Position numbers and translations under genes: made by a program
Shown here: in pieces, positions 42,299-43,142 of the stretch
Numbering within the stretch: position 1 is the stretch's first letter
Layout: every line of letters starts with the position of its first letter
Notes under the pieces: model-generated
The model's input: only the letters and a program-made list of their open reading frames with translations
Told to the model about the DNA's origin: nothing
Databases searched by the model: none
Assembly (NCBI GenBank): GCA_964591105.1
Contig: CAZPZR010000007.1
Span: 1 to 43,142, forward strand
Reading direction: 5' to 3'
Length of the DNA stretch: 43,142 nucleotides
DNA from: CAZPZR01 sp964591105
Lineage (GTDB): Bacteria; Bacillota; Clostridia; Lachnospirales; Lachnospiraceae

Positions 42299-43142
42299 TT
42301 AATCTATTTGCAATATCTTTTCCACTTCATTTTCTTCCATTTTTAGCAGTTGAGCAATCTCTTTCACCGACAAGTTTTCTCGCATATTTTCAATAATTTC
42401 TCTTCTTGTTTCTTCACTTCCTGCATTTCGTCCTTCGCGTTCTCCTGCAATCCGGCCTTCACGTTCCCCTGCAATCCGGCCTTCACGTTCTCCTGCAATC
42501 CAACCTTCGCGTCTGCCTTCCTCACGTTCCATCGCTTTTTCTTCCCACGTCTGCATATATTTGACCTCCAAATCTTCGTTCAAACGAATCCCTTTCACTC
42601 GCTCGTGCAGCTTTTGGATTTTTTCACTCTTGCTTGCCTTTGCAACTTGATCTGTTGTTTCTTCCATATAGTGCAGGAGTTCGATTAACTCTTCACTCAC
42701 CATATCTTTTCGCTTTCCATGGCTATTCAGAAATACTCGCGTTGCTCCATCATTTAATTCTAGCTCGGTAATCTCTTTGCACAGCATCTGAAATGTATAA
42801 CGGTACAAACCATAACCAAACAAGTCAAAAGGCGTAATCATAATGATGATGACATCATTCATTTCATTAAAATCAAAAGCACCAACTGGAAGTAATTTAC
42901 TGTCTATAATTCCCTGATATAGTCTGCTTCTTTTTGGCAAGTTCTTGGTGTTCTTCCTCTGTGCTTCTAAATTGTAAATGACATCCTCTTCGTCTATTGC
43001 ATACACATCCAAGCGAATTCCTCGATTTTTTGTTGCCGTTCGCTGCTCCTTTTCTGTTTGTGGCGGATATTTCACCTCTGTATTCTTGTCAAAAATAATA
43101 TCCAGCAATACTTTAACACTTTCCGCATCTTCCATGACTTCA
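42299..43142 (-). CDS. Rpn-family PD-(D/E)XK nuclease / putative transposase, 5' end outside the window
   Basis: At least 278 residues. The frame stays open to the window edge (codons before the ATG at 43135 read Glu-Val), and family members normally have a further 20-40 residues ahead of MEDAESVKVLLDIIF, so the real start lies beyond 43142. The PD-(D/E)XK core is visible as RLDVYAIDEEDVIYNLEAQRKN, with Asp and Glu-x-Gln, and LYQGIIDSKLLPVG follows. The C-terminal third is charged, with tandem GEREGRIA repeats and a final helix (LSVKEIAQLLKMEENEVEKIL) like a small helix-turn-helix. Rpn proteins promote recombination and cleave DNA; many copies per genome are common. Confidence 0.85.
   Translation of the reverse strand, partial: EVMEDAESVKVLLDIIFDKNTEVKYPPQTEKEQRTATKNRGIRLDVYAIDEEDVIYNLEAQRKNTKNLPKRSRLYQGIIDSKLLPVGAFDFNEMNDVIIIMITPFDLFGYGLYRYTFQMLCKEITELELNDGATRVFLNSHGKRKDMVSEELIELLHYMEETTDQVAKASKSEKIQKLHERVKGIRLNEDLEVKYMQTWEEKAMEREEGRREGWIAGEREGRIAGEREGRIAGEREGRNAGSEETRREIIENMRENLSVKEIAQLLKMEENEVEKILQID
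42433..42504. repeat. Three tandem 24-bp repeats inside the Rpn-type gene
   Basis: Three adjacent 24-bp units (42433-42456, 42457-42480, 42481-42504) differ at a few positions. They encode the repeated octapeptide REGRIAGE. Such arrays change copy number easily by slippage without shifting the frame. Confidence 0.9.

Noticed and set aside
42433..42504. A CRISPR-like array
   Set aside because: The repeats are directly adjacent with no spacers and lie in frame inside a coding sequence.

Overview
The window looks like a chromosomal segment from a low-GC anaerobic Clostridium-type Firmicute, most likely of the Lachnospiraceae. Evidence is the fab/acc operon order with FabK as enoyl reductase, an oxygen-sensitive enzyme set (PflA-like radical SAM protein, ferredoxin-type aldo/keto reductase, ferrous iron transporters), a BspA-type surface protein, and DUF5058- and DUF4317-like proteins. 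The lineage is inferred from gene content. No rRNA, tRNA, CRISPR array, insertion sequence or prophage is visible.

Layout, left to right. (1) 81-3316: a two-gene minus-strand cassette, a membrane pseudokinase with an external helical-repeat region and a secreted, membrane-anchored Ig-like protein. (2) 3506-16115: a long minus-strand block read from fabH down to glpK. It holds the full type II fatty acid synthesis set (fabH, acpP, fabK, fabD, fabG, fabF, accB, fabZ, accC, a fused accDA), then a FabT-like MarR regulator, a HAD phosphatase, a sirtuin and glycerol kinase. The fabH promoter carries two FabT-like operators. (3) 16119-19547: an HD hydrolase, a PflA-like radical SAM protein, an alanine/sodium symporter and a VOC protein. 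(4) 19636-20091: a hairpin-rich, promoter-led non-coding stretch whose first 24 bases are repeated 297 bp later, directly against a 100-N assembly gap. (5) 20150-23772: plus-strand TetR regulator, two membrane proteins and an amidohydrolase, with a clear promoter and paired direct repeats. (6) 23908-24318: a small gene interrupted by an in-frame TGA that is best read as a selenoprotein, with a bacterial SECIS hairpin after the TGA. (7) 24324-27779: an RsmH-like methyltransferase and a FeoA-FeoB fusion. (8) 27965-33463: an 1832-residue BspA-type leucine-rich-repeat surface protein. (9) 33649-37150: a second ferrous iron system (feoA, feoB, FeoB-associated Cys-rich peptide) and a divergently placed metal-exporter-like permease sharing an operator motif. 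(10) 37170-43142: ferredoxin-type aldo/keto reductase, dihydroorotase, a small unknown protein, glucose-6-phosphate isomerase, a short DUF4317-like protein and a PD-(D/E)XK Rpn-type protein running off the end.

Most genes are on the minus strand; the plus-strand island (TetR to selenoprotein) and the aldo/keto reductase are exceptions. The strongest items for a second look are the hidden selenoprotein, the TetR/two-membrane-protein/amidohydrolase cassette, the repeated structured element at the assembly gap, and the pseudokinase/Ig pair.
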